Assembly (NCBI RefSeq): GCF_002102345.1
Contig: NZ_LQPP01000029.1
Location: forward strand, 62,001-126,000
Reading direction: 5' to 3'
DNA: 64,000 bases
From: Mycolicibacterium peregrinum
GTDB lineage: Bacteria > Actinomycetota > Actinomycetes > Mycobacteriales > Mycobacteriaceae
Part shown: in pieces, positions 10,258 through 21,025 of the stretch
Layout: each line of letters begins with the position of its first letter
Position numbering within the stretch: position 1 is the first letter of the stretch
The notes under the pieces: generated by a model
Seen by the model: the letters and a program-made list of their open reading frames with translations, nothing else
The model's database searches: none
What the model was told of the DNA's origin: nothing
Translations under genes and position numbers: made by a program

Positions 10258-10926
10258 CTATAGCGCGTGAATTCCCTTGTAGAGCACGAGCAGGCCGATC
10301 ACCACGAGAATGGCGGCTACCAACACGGCGTGGTTGCGTTCCATCCAGTCTTTGAGCCGGACCAGTGCGGGGTCCAGGCGCTCTCCCGACACCGCATACG
10401 CGAGGATCGGCAGCGCGACGGTCGATCCGGCCACCAGCACGTAATAGAGCCCTGCTGCCCACACCCCGGGCTGGCCCAGGCCGGCGCTACCTATGGCCAA
10501 TCCTGCTGCCGCGCAGATGAACAGAACCTTGGGATTCACCACGGTGAGCACCGCGCCGGCAGCTCCGGCCTTGACCGGCGTGAGCGTGCTGAGCTTGGTC
10601 ATCCAGCCCGGCATGTGTTCGGATTTGGCCCGGGTGAGAAAGCGGTAGACGCCGAAGGCGATGAGAGCGGCGCCCACCACGATGCGTAACCACGAGGCCC
10701 AGGTCGGGGCTGCGTTGAGCCCGCCGAGCATGCTGGAGATGCCGACGAAGATCGTGGTCAGCGCGGCCAGTCCGACGAGCCAACCGGTGAGGAACGCCAG
10801 GCCGGCCGGCCGGGGACGAGGGGTGTGCAGCACCAGCACTGCGGGAATGATCGACAGCGGTGACAGCGCCACCACCAGTGCCAGCGGGATGAGTTCGGCA
10901 AGCACCGAACCCCAGCTTTCTGTCAT
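10258..10926 (-). CDS. GAP-family (Sap-like) membrane protein
   Basis: 222 residues, five or six hydrophobic helices, with the opening ELIPLALVVALSPLSIIP typical of the mycobacterial GAP/Sap family (glycopeptidolipid- or sulfolipid-addressing proteins), which are linked to moving surface lipids across the membrane. I chose ATG 10926, which has GAGAGG upstream, over a GTG-type start 30 bases earlier. It follows a glycosyltransferase gene and precedes the CYTH gene on the same strand; the glycosyltransferase association hints at glycolipid handling, but the lipid is unknown. Confidence 0.75.
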   Translation of the reverse strand: MTESWGSVLAELIPLALVVALSPLSIIPAVLVLHTPRPRPAGLAFLTGWLVGLAALTTIFVGISSMLGGLNAAPTWASWLRIVVGAALIAFGVYRFLTRAKSEHMPGWMTKLSTLTPVKAGAAGAVLTVVNPKVLFICAAAGLAIGSAGLGQPGVWAAGLYYVLVAGSTVALPILAYAVSGERLDPALVRLKDWMERNHAVLVAAILVVIGLLVLYKGIHAL

Positions 10927-10993
10927 TGCCGCCCTCTCGATGCAGTTCCCGAGCAAAACCTAGCAAGCATCGAGTCCACTCGGAGGTGAGTGC

Positions 10994-12175
10994 TCACCAA
11001 TGTCCGGTCGCAACGTCCTCGACGGCGTCGGCGGCGTGTCCGGGCCCGCCATGGGAACGGATCTCGTCGCGAATCGCGTCGAGGTTCGCCCGGATCTGCT
11101 GATCGGTTGCGACGCCGAGTACCGCGTCGCGGATCTCCGCTGTACCTGGTAGATCGTCCGGAAGGTGACGGCCGGCGCCGATCGCCTCCAGGTGGGCGGC
11201 GTTGGCCGGCTGGTCGACGGCCTGCGGTAGCGCCACCATCGGCACTCCGAACCACAGCGCTTCGGTGCATGAGCCCATGCCCGCGTGCGTGATGAAACAG
11301 TCGGCCCGTTGCAGCACCGCCGGTTGAGGAACGCTCGTGCGCAGCTGGACCCACGGAGGGACGGCGCCCAAGACGTCGACGTCGGCGCGGCCGGCGGCCA
11401 GCACCAGCCGCCAGCCCTGTCCGTCGAGCGCCCCGATCACGTTGCGGTACACGTCGGCTCGGTCTGTGTAGGCCGTGCCGAAGGCCAGCAGGGCCAGCGG
11501 ACCGTCGCCGTCCGGCGGGCTCCAGTCGCCCGGATTCTCGCGACGCGGATCGATGCACGGTCCCACAAACCGATAGCGATCACCGACCCGGTCGGCGTTG
11601 CGCTGCATCACGCGGGGGAGCAGTGCCAGGCAACGTCGCGGCACCCCGGTCACCTCGTCGTACGTCAAACCTGTTTGCGAATCGGTCAGCCAGTCGTCGA
11701 ACGTCTGGCGGTAGGCCAGGCCACTGGGACTGCCGAGGATCGGACCGAGGATCTCGGTCATGTCGTCGAAATAGCCCTCCCATGCCACCTCGCTGGGTGA
11801 CAGCTGTGCGGCCGGTACGCCCCACTGCTCGGCAGCCACCGGACCGGCCATGCCGCCGATGTCGTAGAGCACGACGTCGGGCGGATCGTCATCCAGGGCG
11901 GCGTGCAGCTGTGGCAGCACGTGGATGGCCTCGTCGAGGAACATCCGCATGCCGGCAACCGGATCGGCGTCGTCGAAGCTCTCCGGTGCTCCGGGCGCCC
12001 CCGGCAGCACCGAGGTGCAGCAGATGACGTCCGCCCCGGTCGGGGTCACCAGGCCGGCCAGATGGCCGCCGACCAGGTAGCTCACCCGATGGCCGCGGCG
12101 CGCCAACTCGTGAACCACCGCCAAATGCGGGTACATATGGCTGGGGGCGGATGCGGCGACGATGGCGATGTGCAC
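10994..12175 (-). CDS. Family 1 (MGT-type) glycosyltransferase
   Basis: 393 residues with a GT-B fold. The N-terminus (HIAIVAASAPSHMYPHLAV) carries the acceptor-side His motif and the C-terminal half has the donor-binding signature ITHAGMGSCTEALWFGVPMV followed by DQPANA, as in macrolide and plant-type UDP-glycosyltransferases. It would transfer an activated sugar to a small hydrophobic acceptor, not identifiable from sequence. GTG start. It is divergent from clpB, whose SigH/HspR control region lies immediately upstream, and precedes a GAP-family gene that may act on the product. Confidence 0.85.
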   Translation of the reverse strand: MHIAIVAASAPSHMYPHLAVVHELARRGHRVSYLVGGHLAGLVTPTGADVICCTSVLPGAPGAPESFDDADPVAGMRMFLDEAIHVLPQLHAALDDDPPDVVLYDIGGMAGPVAAEQWGVPAAQLSPSEVAWEGYFDDMTEILGPILGSPSGLAYRQTFDDWLTDSQTGLTYDEVTGVPRRCLALLPRVMQRNADRVGDRYRFVGPCIDPRRENPGDWSPPDGDGPLALLAFGTAYTDRADVYRNVIGALDGQGWRLVLAAGRADVDVLGAVPPWVQLRTSVPQPAVLQRADCFITHAGMGSCTEALWFGVPMVALPQAVDQPANAAHLEAIGAGRHLPDDLPGTAEIRDAVLGVATDQQIRANLDAIRDEIRSHGGPGHAADAVEDVATGHW

Positions 12176-12207
12176 GCCACCGAGTCTGCCTACCGAAAAT
12201 TTTCAAA

Positions 12208-12228
12208 GTTGAGCGGAACAGACTCAAC
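12208..12228 (+). promoter_or_regulatory. HAIR operator (HspR) of clpB
   Basis: GTTGAGC-N7-ACTCAAC, with the 7-base spacer of the HAIR consensus and the same altered first base (G) as the dnaK copy. It covers the -35 element of the SigH promoter, so bound HspR would block polymerase directly. Confidence 0.8.
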
Positions 12229-12240
12229 CTTGACTACGTT
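12214..12240 (+). promoter_or_regulatory. SigH-type promoter of clpB
   Basis: CGGAACA at 12214-12220, 16 bases, CGTT at 12237-12240: six of seven -35 positions plus the whole -10 of the SigH consensus, with geometry identical to the dnaK promoter in this window. The start would fall near 12246, about 40 bases before the GTG. SigH control of clpB is known in M. tuberculosis. Confidence 0.75.
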
Positions 12241-12284
12241 GTAGATCACGACAAGCATTTTCTCTATCGAAAAAGGGAGGTGTC

Positions 12285-14831
<2,547 letters not shown>

Positions 14832-14841
14832 TCTAGCCCGC

Positions 14842-14898
14842 CGAAACGGCATTCCAGCAGGGGTCCACTCGGACTTTGCCTGCTGGAATGCCGTTTCG
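14842..14898. terminator. 20-bp perfect palindrome between convergent genes
   Basis: Stem 14842-14861 pairs without mismatch with 14879-14898 around a 17-base loop; the outer arm begins CGAAACGGCATTCC. It sits between the ends of clpB and the convergent minus-strand gene, where a bidirectional terminator would be expected. There is no U-tract, as is common in mycobacteria. The length and perfection could instead mark a dispersed palindromic repeat; no second copy was noticed in this window. Confidence 0.65.
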
Positions 14899-14910
14899 CG
14901 GTTGGGGTGC

Positions 14911-15990
14911 TCAGATGCTGAAGCGCCCGGCGAAGCCGCGCAACGGCACGTCGGCACTCGTCAACAACCCCGGCGGTGCCTTGACCACCGACGCGATCGC
15001 GTTGAGGGCCGGGAGCCCAGTCACGGTCATGCCGATCGATGCGAATGAGGTCGGATCGGACAAGTCCACACCGGGTTTCGGGAAGATCATGTGCTTGTTG
15101 TACACACACGGATCGCCCTTGATCTGAGTGATGTAGCAGCCCTTGATGTCCCAGCTCGGGTCGGTGTGCGGGGTCATCTGCCATTCCAGATGGGTTTCGA
15201 CGCGCGGTACCCCGTCGACCATGCCCTGGTACTTGATGTAGTTGCCGCCGAGGGATCCCTTGGGCAGCGTGTACCAGCCGAGGTCGACGTCCTTGGTGCA
15301 GGCGCCGAGCTCGTAGGTGAACTTGACCTCGTCGAGTTCCAACCCGAAGCAGTCGGCCATCATCAACACGCTGTCGGCGAACACCTCGGTGTACTTGCGC
15401 AGCTTGCCCGGGATCGACGGGTCGTCGACGGGCAGACCGTAACCGACCTCGATCCAGGTGTCCTTGCTGTGATGGCATGACACGTCGACGGATTCGATGG
15501 TGGTGACATTCTCGATCTCGGCGACATCGGCGGAGCACACCACGCCCAGGATCTGGTTGAGGCCCGGGTTCATGCCGGTGCCGTAGAACGTCGACCCACC
15601 CTTTTCGCATGCTTCGGCGAGCAACTGCGACACCGGTTTGCCGGAGGGGTGCGGGTGGTTGGTGTCGCGGTGCCAGCCGGTGATCCAGTCGGCGGTGGTG
15701 ACGATATTGATCCCGGCCTCAAGGACTTTCACGTAGAGGTCCTCGTCGGGAAAGACGCCATGAAAAGTGAGCACGTCAGGCTTTGTGGCGATGATCTCGT
15801 CGATCGAGCCGGTGGCCGTCACCCCGATCGGATCGATGCCGGCGATCTCGCCGGCGTCGCGTCCGACCTTCTCCGTTGTGTAGCAATGCAATCCGATCAG
15901 TTCGAGATCGGGGCGCTGTCTGATGCGTTTGATCATCTCCGTGCCGACATTGCCGGTGGCGACCTGGAAAACCCGGATCTTCTCAGTCAT
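14911..15990 (-). CDS. DapB-like (dihydrodipicolinate reductase N-terminal) NAD(P)-dependent dehydrogenase
   Basis: 359 residues. An N-terminal Rossmann motif (VFQVATGNVGTEMI) and the sequence ADWITGWHRDTNHPHP followed by STFYGTGMNPG place it in the large mycobacterial family annotated as dihydrodipicolinate-reductase-like. Relatives act on amines, diaminopimelate-type or ketone substrates; the substrate here is unknown. It is not the lysine-pathway DapB, which is shorter. The ATG at 15990 overlaps the stop of the upstream Rieske oxygenase gene (ATGA), with an AAAGGA ribosome site inside that gene, so the two proteins are probably made together and act in one catabolic step. Confidence 0.75.
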   Translation of the reverse strand: MTEKIRVFQVATGNVGTEMIKRIRQRPDLELIGLHCYTTEKVGRDAGEIAGIDPIGVTATGSIDEIIATKPDVLTFHGVFPDEDLYVKVLEAGINIVTTADWITGWHRDTNHPHPSGKPVSQLLAEACEKGGSTFYGTGMNPGLNQILGVVCSADVAEIENVTTIESVDVSCHHSKDTWIEVGYGLPVDDPSIPGKLRKYTEVFADSVLMMADCFGLELDEVKFTYELGACTKDVDLGWYTLPKGSLGGNYIKYQGMVDGVPRVETHLEWQMTPHTDPSWDIKGCYITQIKGDPCVYNKHMIFPKPGVDLSDPTSFASIGMTVTGLPALNAIASVVKAPPGLLTSADVPLRGFAGRFSI

Positions 15991-17018
15991 AGGGTGTCCT
16001 TTTTCCTCACAATTGCCAGGTCTGCGGCGGATCCGCCCAGACCGTCCGGATAGAACTGCATGGCCCACTTGCGGATTGCGGTGAAGCCCTCGTACTCGGC
16101 GGTGGCCAGCGCCGGGGGATCGGAGTAGCGCTGGTGTGACCAGATGTGGATGTCCTGGGTGAACTGGCGGATCACCTCGTCGCCGAATTCGGCGGCGCGC
16201 TCGGCGGCCCGGGGAGTGTCCTTGCCGGGGGTTCGGCCGATGTAGACCATGAATCGCACGTCGGAGGTGCACTCGTCGACAGGGGTCACCGCAGAAATGG
16301 TGCGGTTGTCGATCATCCCCCAGCTCTTGGTCACCGCGATGCCAAGACCGCCGTTGATGGCCTCGACTCCGCTGCGCACATCGTCGATGGACTGTTGGTC
16401 ATCGCCCTCGAACGTGATCGTGAAATCGACATAGGAGATCGGCGCGGCGAAGTCGTGTCGGGTGAACACCGGCACGATCGGCGTCTGGTGGACGTACTTG
16501 AAGTGGGCGAAGTCGACGCCGTTCTCCAGCACGTATTGCGGATGCAGTTCTAGCCCGGCGCGAAAGAGTCGCTGCTGGGGGTAGTAGTCGGCGGCGCTGC
16601 TGCCGTCGGCGAACGACGCGAACACGTCGGGCGCCTCGAAGAACGGCTCACGTCCGTCGATGTCGTGCCAGATATAGATGGCCTCGTTGCGCTCGGTGAC
16701 GGGGTAGGTGCGCATCCGGCGGCCACGGTTGGGCCGGTCCTGGTAGGGAATGCAGACGTTGCGGCCTTCGGCATTCCACTGCCAACCGTGGAACGGGCAT
16801 TGGATGACCTCGCCGACGACCTGGCCGCCGAATCCCAGATGGGCCCCGAGGTGCTCGCAGTAGGCGTTCATCACGGTCACCTGCCCGGCTTCCGAGCGCC
16901 AGGCGACCATCTCCTCGCCGAAGTACTTCATGGCGTGCACAGCGCCCACCTCGACCTGGTCGGACCAGGCGACCTGGAACCATCCCGTCGGTTTCATCGA
17001 CAACGGCGGTTTAGCCAT
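15987..17018 (-). CDS. Rieske non-heme iron oxygenase (KshA-like)
   Basis: 343 residues. N-terminal Rieske centre with the ligand pairs CEH near 53-55 and CPFH about 17 residues later; C-terminal catalytic domain with the mononuclear iron motif DFAHFKYVH (D-x2-H-x4-H). The size and motif spacing resemble the oxygenase component of 3-ketosteroid 9-alpha-hydroxylase and related cholesterol-ring oxygenases, but many mycobacterial paralogues use other substrates. It needs an external reductase not present here. ATG at 17018. First gene of an operon with the DapB-like dehydrogenase, divergent from a TetR gene. Confidence 0.8.
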   Translation of the reverse strand: MAKPPLSMKPTGWFQVAWSDQVEVGAVHAMKYFGEEMVAWRSEAGQVTVMNAYCEHLGAHLGFGGQVVGEVIQCPFHGWQWNAEGRNVCIPYQDRPNRGRRMRTYPVTERNEAIYIWHDIDGREPFFEAPDVFASFADGSSAADYYPQQRLFRAGLELHPQYVLENGVDFAHFKYVHQTPIVPVFTRHDFAAPISYVDFTITFEGDDQQSIDDVRSGVEAINGGLGIAVTKSWGMIDNRTISAVTPVDECTSDVRFMVYIGRTPGKDTPRAAERAAEFGDEVIRQFTQDIHIWSHQRYSDPPALATAEYEGFTAIRKWAMQFYPDGLGGSAADLAIVRKKDTL

Positions 17019-17037
17019 GACGAGAATCGTAGGAGGA

Positions 17038-17069
17038 TCTGTGAAACTTTGGAAGAGGGTTCTGTGAAA
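17038..17069. promoter_or_regulatory. Direct repeats in the Rieske/TetR promoter region
   Basis: TCTGTGAAA occurs at 17038-17046 and 17061-17069, 23 bases apart, in the 70-base region between the divergent Rieske and TetR genes. A two-helical-turn spacing on one DNA face could suit a regulator, but TetR operators are usually inverted repeats, so this is only a candidate. Confidence 0.3.
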
Positions 17070-17088
17070 ACGGGGTAATCTCTCGAAG

Positions 17089-17781
17089 ATGACCGAGACC
17101 GAGGCGGGTGCGCGGCGGACCAACCGACGCGGCCTGGCCACGCGGGAGAACATGCTGGAAGCCGCGCGCAAGGCGCTGGCCACCGGCGACCCGGGAGCGG
17201 TGTCGGCCAACCGGATCGCCAAAGAGATCGGTGCCACCTGGGGCGCGGTGAAGTACCAGTTCGGCGACATCGACGGATTCTGGGCGGCCGTCCTGCAGCG
17301 CACCGCTGAACGCCGGGCAGGCATGCTGAGCCACCGCGACGACGGTGCGCCGCTGCGGCAGCGCGTCGCCGGCATCATCGACCTGCTCTATGACGGTCTG
17401 ACGGCCAGCGATTCGAGGGCGATCGAGAACCTGCGCGCGGCCCTGCCGCGCGACCACGCCGAACTCGAACGGCTCTACCCGAAGACCGCGGCCGAACTCT
17501 CGTCGTGGGGCCAGAGCTGGTTGCAGACCTGTCAGCAGGCTTTCGCCGACCTCGACGTGGACCCCGAGCGGGTCCGTGAGGTGGCATCCTTCATTCCCGG
17601 CGCAATGCGCGGCATCACCTCCGAGCGTCAACTCGGCACCTATACCGACCTCGATGTGGCCCGGCGGGGGCTCACGAACGCGATCGTCACCTACCTCGAA
17701 GAGTCCCGTCACAGCGCTCTGATCACCAGTAACCGGGTTGTGACCTCACAAGGTGGGGGCATTTCCGCCGTCAACAAGTAG
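17089..17781 (+). CDS. TetR family transcriptional regulator
   Basis: 230 residues: basic N-terminus (ARRTNRRGLATREN), helix-turn-helix about 20-65 (VSANRIAKEIGATWGAVKYQFGD) and a helical effector domain. Divergent from the Rieske/DapB-like operon, which it probably controls; the inducer would be that pathway's substrate. The last 20 or so residues look disordered. It ends 10 bases before the next plus-strand gene. Confidence 0.85.
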   Translation: MTETEAGARRTNRRGLATRENMLEAARKALATGDPGAVSANRIAKEIGATWGAVKYQFGDIDGFWAAVLQRTAERRAGMLSHRDDGAPLRQRVAGIIDLLYDGLTASDSRAIENLRAALPRDHAELERLYPKTAAELSSWGQSWLQTCQQAFADLDVDPERVREVASFIPGAMRGITSERQLGTYTDLDVARRGLTNAIVTYLEESRHSALITSNRVVTSQGGGISAVNK

Positions 17782-17791
17782 GCTAGGCCCG

Positions 17792-18658
17792 ATGGTCCCG
17801 CTCTGGTTCACGCTGTCCGCACTCTGTTTCGTGGGTGCGGCCGTATTGCTGTACGTCGACATCGACCGTCGGCGTGGGTTGGGACGGCGCCGCAAGTCGT
17901 GGGCGAAGTCGCATGGCTTCGACTACGAGCACGAGTCGCACGAGATCCTCAAGCGCTGGAAGCGCGGGGTGATGTCGACCGTCGGTGACGTCACGGCCAA
18001 GAACGTCGTCCTCGGCCAGATTCGTGGCGAGGCGGTGTTCATCTTTGACATCGAAGAAGTGGCGACAGTGATCGCGCTGCACCGCAAGGTCGGCACGAAC
18101 GTCGTCGTCGATCTGCGGCTCAAGGGCATCAAGGAGCCCCGGGAGAGCGACATCTGGCTGCTCGGTGCGATCGGTCCGCGGATGGTGTACTCCACCAACC
18201 TCGATGCCGCCCGTCGCGCGTGCGACCGCCGGATGGTCACTTTCGCCCACACGGCTCCGGACTGTGCCGAGATCATGTGGAACGAGCAGAACTGGACGCT
18301 CGTCAGCATGCCGGTCACGAGCACCCGCGCCCAGTGGGACGAGGGACTGCGCACCGTGCGTCAGTTCAACGACCTGCTGCGGGTACTGCCCCCGGTTCCG
18401 CAGAACGGCGTGGCACCACAGTCCGGTCAGGGCAGCCAGGCTGCACTGGCCCGTCGCGCCAGCTCGCCCAGCCGCCCGTTGGCGCCGACCCCGGCCGGGC
18501 GTCGCGAACTGCCTCCGGGCCGGGCCGATGCGGCACCAGGGCGTGGCGACGTGAGCCGCTACACCCAGCCGCGGCAGGAGCCGGGCCGCCCGGATGCGAT
18601 CCGTCGCACCCCGCCGCCGGCCCGCAACGGGCGTCACGCACCGCACTACCAGCGCTAG
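17792..18658 (+). CDS. N-terminally membrane-anchored protein, Rv0383c-like
   Basis: 288 residues. One TM segment (about 3-22, PLWFTLSALCFVGAAVLLYV) is followed by a basic stretch (DRRRGLGRRRKSW) indicating a cytoplasmic body, a globular domain to about 200, and a Pro/Arg-rich low-complexity tail. M. tuberculosis has a similar protein (Rv0383c) next to clpB; its function is unknown. The ATG at 17792 is preferred because it starts directly at the TM helix. Likely first of a run of plus-strand genes ending with the TrmH-like gene. Confidence 0.75.
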   Translation: MVPLWFTLSALCFVGAAVLLYVDIDRRRGLGRRRKSWAKSHGFDYEHESHEILKRWKRGVMSTVGDVTAKNVVLGQIRGEAVFIFDIEEVATVIALHRKVGTNVVVDLRLKGIKEPRESDIWLLGAIGPRMVYSTNLDAARRACDRRMVTFAHTAPDCAEIMWNEQNWTLVSMPVTSTRAQWDEGLRTVRQFNDLLRVLPPVPQNGVAPQSGQGSQAALARRASSPSRPLAPTPAGRRELPPGRADAAPGRGDVSRYTQPRQEPGRPDAIRRTPPPARNGRHAPHYQR

Positions 18659-18693
18659 CCGGCGTAACAGAGCAGATAAGTACCCTCTAGGTC

Positions 18694-19470
18694 GTGCCTC
18701 GTCCCCTCGCGCTGATCACCGGACCGACCTCGGGGCTCGGCGCCGGATTCGCCCGCCGCTACGCGCGCGACGGTCATGACCTTGTCCTCGTGGCCCGCGA
18801 CGCGGCACGACTGGAACGACTCGCCGCCGAACTGCACGACGAGGTCGGCGTAGACGTCGAAGTGCTCCCCGCGGACCTGGCGTCCGCCGCCGACCGTGCC
18901 AAGGTCGCCGACCGGCTGCGCGCCGGGGTGCAGGTCCTGGTCAACAACGCCGGCTTCGGCACGTCGGGTGAATTCTGGACCGCCGACCTCACCCAGCTGC
19001 AGGCCCAATTGGATGTCAACGTCACCGCGGTGATGGAACTGACGCATGCCGCGTTGCCGTCGATGATCGAGGCCGGCCGCGGCACCGTCATCAATGTGGC
19101 CAGCGTCGCCGGTCTGGTGCCGGGGCGCGGATCGACCTACTCGGCGTCGAAGGCCTGGGTGGTCTCGTTCACGGAGGGGTTGGCCAACGGGCTCGGCGGT
19201 ACCGGCGTCGGGGTGCATGCTCTGTGCCCAGGCTTCGTCCACACCGAGTTTCATGCCCGTGCGGGCATCGACATGGCGGGCACACCGTCGTTCCTGTGGC
19301 TGCAGGTAGAGGACGTGGTGCGCGAATGCCTGGCCGACGTGGCCGCAGGCAAAGTGGTCATCGTGCCCGGCCTGCAGTACAAGGTGCTCACCACCGGGGG
19401 CCGGATGGTTCCGCGAAACCTGGTGCGCGCCATGACAAAAGCAGTGGGAAAAGGTCGTGGGAGAACTTAG
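18694..19470 (+). CDS. Short-chain dehydrogenase/reductase
   Basis: 258 residues, classical SDR: cofactor motif TGPTSGLG at about 9-16, NNAG in VLVNNAGFG, catalytic Ser in NVASVAG and the YxxxK pair in TYSASK. The substrate is unknown; the C-terminal part resembles DltE/YqjQ-type reductases common in mycobacteria. GTG start 35 bases after the preceding gene and 12 bases before the lipoprotein gene, so it is in the same transcript. Confidence 0.85.
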   Translation: MPRPLALITGPTSGLGAGFARRYARDGHDLVLVARDAARLERLAAELHDEVGVDVEVLPADLASAADRAKVADRLRAGVQVLVNNAGFGTSGEFWTADLTQLQAQLDVNVTAVMELTHAALPSMIEAGRGTVINVASVAGLVPGRGSTYSASKAWVVSFTEGLANGLGGTGVGVHALCPGFVHTEFHARAGIDMAGTPSFLWLQVEDVVRECLADVAAGKVVIVPGLQYKVLTTGGRMVPRNLVRAMTKAVGKGRGRT

Positions 19471-19482
19471 GACAGAACTGAC

Positions 19483-20379
19483 GTGGCAGTGCGGGCGCTG
19501 ATCGCGGCGGTGATGGCGGTACTTCTCGTCGTCACCGCGGGCTGCACATCCGATGAGCCGGGACGCACGTACGAGGCGTCGACTGCTGCGCTCGGCAAGT
19601 CGCTCGACATCCTCGGCTGGAACCTGAAGGTGTCGAATCTTCGATTCGACTCTGACCACGTGCTGGTCGACGTCGAGGGTTCGGCTGCCGGCGACACCCA
19701 CGCAAAACCCGAGGACATCCGGTTCGGTCTGTACGGCGCCCTGGCGCATCCGATCGAGGCCGACGCACTCCACGGCTGCGACGCGATGACCAACCTGGGG
19801 ATCCGGCCGCTGTCCGCGTCGGCCCCTGACAAGCTCAGCGGCACAGTCTGTCTGGGGCCGCAACGCGACCAGAGCCAGGTACGCGGGGTCTACGTGTACT
19901 CGCCGCGCGAGCGCATCCCCAAGACCACCATGGCCTACCCGGCGGCCTTCCCGGTGGGAATGCTGCCCACCGATGTCAACGACACCGGCATCACCGTCAG
20001 GACCTCCAGCGTGGACGGTTTCAGTGCCGACGGCGGGCAACTGGCGCCGACGGCGATCGGTGACCCCACGGCTTTCAGCGGCAAGGGCTACATGCTGCTC
20101 GGCCTCGAAATCGCGGGTGCGGCAAAGCGTTACGCCGAGGATTCGGCGGGACGTGGCGGACCGTTGATGGTGGTGGCCGGCCCGACACTGCCGCCGCCGG
20201 GGCTCAGTCATCTCTGCTCGGTGTACGGCTCGTCGGTACTGCTCCTGCCCGAAGCCAGCCGTGAGGCGGTGAATGTCCGGGCCTCGTTGTGCACCCAGGG
20301 AGAGATGACCGCGGCGCTGCTGTACGCGTCGGTTTCGGTCATCGGCACGCACGCGGCCCTGTGGACCACCGGTGGCTGA
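19483..20379 (+). CDS. Putative lipoprotein, Rv0381c-like
   Basis: 298 residues. Signal peptide about 1-20 with a lipobox at VTAGC, so probably lipidated at that Cys and held on the outer face of the plasma membrane. The rest is predicted soluble with no domain I recognise; Cys residues around 90, 125, 245 and 267 might form disulfides. It overlaps the downstream TrmH-like gene by 8 bases. Position and size match hypothetical Rv0381c of M. tuberculosis. GTG start. Confidence 0.75.
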   Translation: MAVRALIAAVMAVLLVVTAGCTSDEPGRTYEASTAALGKSLDILGWNLKVSNLRFDSDHVLVDVEGSAAGDTHAKPEDIRFGLYGALAHPIEADALHGCDAMTNLGIRPLSASAPDKLSGTVCLGPQRDQSQVRGVYVYSPRERIPKTTMAYPAAFPVGMLPTDVNDTGITVRTSSVDGFSADGGQLAPTAIGDPTAFSGKGYMLLGLEIAGAAKRYAEDSAGRGGPLMVVAGPTLPPPGLSHLCSVYGSSVLLLPEASREAVNVRASLCTQGEMTAALLYASVSVIGTHAALWTTGG

Positions 20380-21025
20380 CGCCGTCGGCCCGACCGAGTG
20401 GGGCGAGAGCCCGGGCGTGGGCCCCTGGGTGGGCGCTCCGCCCTCCGGGGATGAGGCCGCGCGTTACGATCCGGACCTGCTGCGTGACGGCGATACCCGC
20501 AATGTCGTTGACGCCTACCGGTATTGGACCCGGGAGGCGATCGTCGCCGACATCGACCGGCGGCGGCACCGGCTGCACATCGCGATCGAGAACTTCGGCA
20601 ACGACGCCAACATCGGTGCGGTGGTACGCACCGCCAACGCTTTCGCGGTCGACACCGTGCACATCGTGGGCAAGCGCCGCTGGAACCGGCGGGGTGCCAT
20701 GGTCACCGACCGCTATCAGCGGTTGTGCCACCACGACAGCACCGCCGAACTGCTGGCGTTCGCGGCCGACGCCGGGCTGACCGTCGTGGCAGTCGACAAC
20801 GTGCCCGGCGCCGTACGCCTTGAGCAGACCGAACTACCCCGCGACTGCCTGCTGATCTTCGGTCAGGAAGGGCCGGGCATCACGCCGGAGGCGCAGGGCG
20901 GGGCGGCCGTCACGGTCTCGATCGCCCAGTTCGGCTCGACCCGCAGCATCAACGCCGGTGTCGCCGCGGGAATTGCCATGCACGCGTGGATCACTCGCCA
21001 CGCGGATTTTACGCAGGCCTGGTAG
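20372..21025 (+). CDS. TrmH/SpoU family RNA 2'-O-methyltransferase
   Basis: 217 residues with the three SPOUT knot motifs: NFGNDANIGAVVRTANAF (motif 1 with the catalytic Arg), LIFGQEGPGI (motif 2) and the final STRSINAGVAAGIAMHAW (motif 3). Members methylate ribose of tRNA or rRNA using S-adenosylmethionine; the target nucleotide cannot be told from sequence. GTG start within the lipoprotein gene's 3' end (8-base overlap). The 3' end overlaps the convergent deaminase gene by 17 bases. Matches the place of Rv0380c. Confidence 0.9.
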   Translation: MADAVGPTEWGESPGVGPWVGAPPSGDEAARYDPDLLRDGDTRNVVDAYRYWTREAIVADIDRRRHRLHIAIENFGNDANIGAVVRTANAFAVDTVHIVGKRRWNRRGAMVTDRYQRLCHHDSTAELLAFAADAGLTVVAVDNVPGAVRLEQTELPRDCLLIFGQEGPGITPEAQGGAAVTVSIAQFGSTRSINAGVAAGIAMHAWITRHADFTQAW

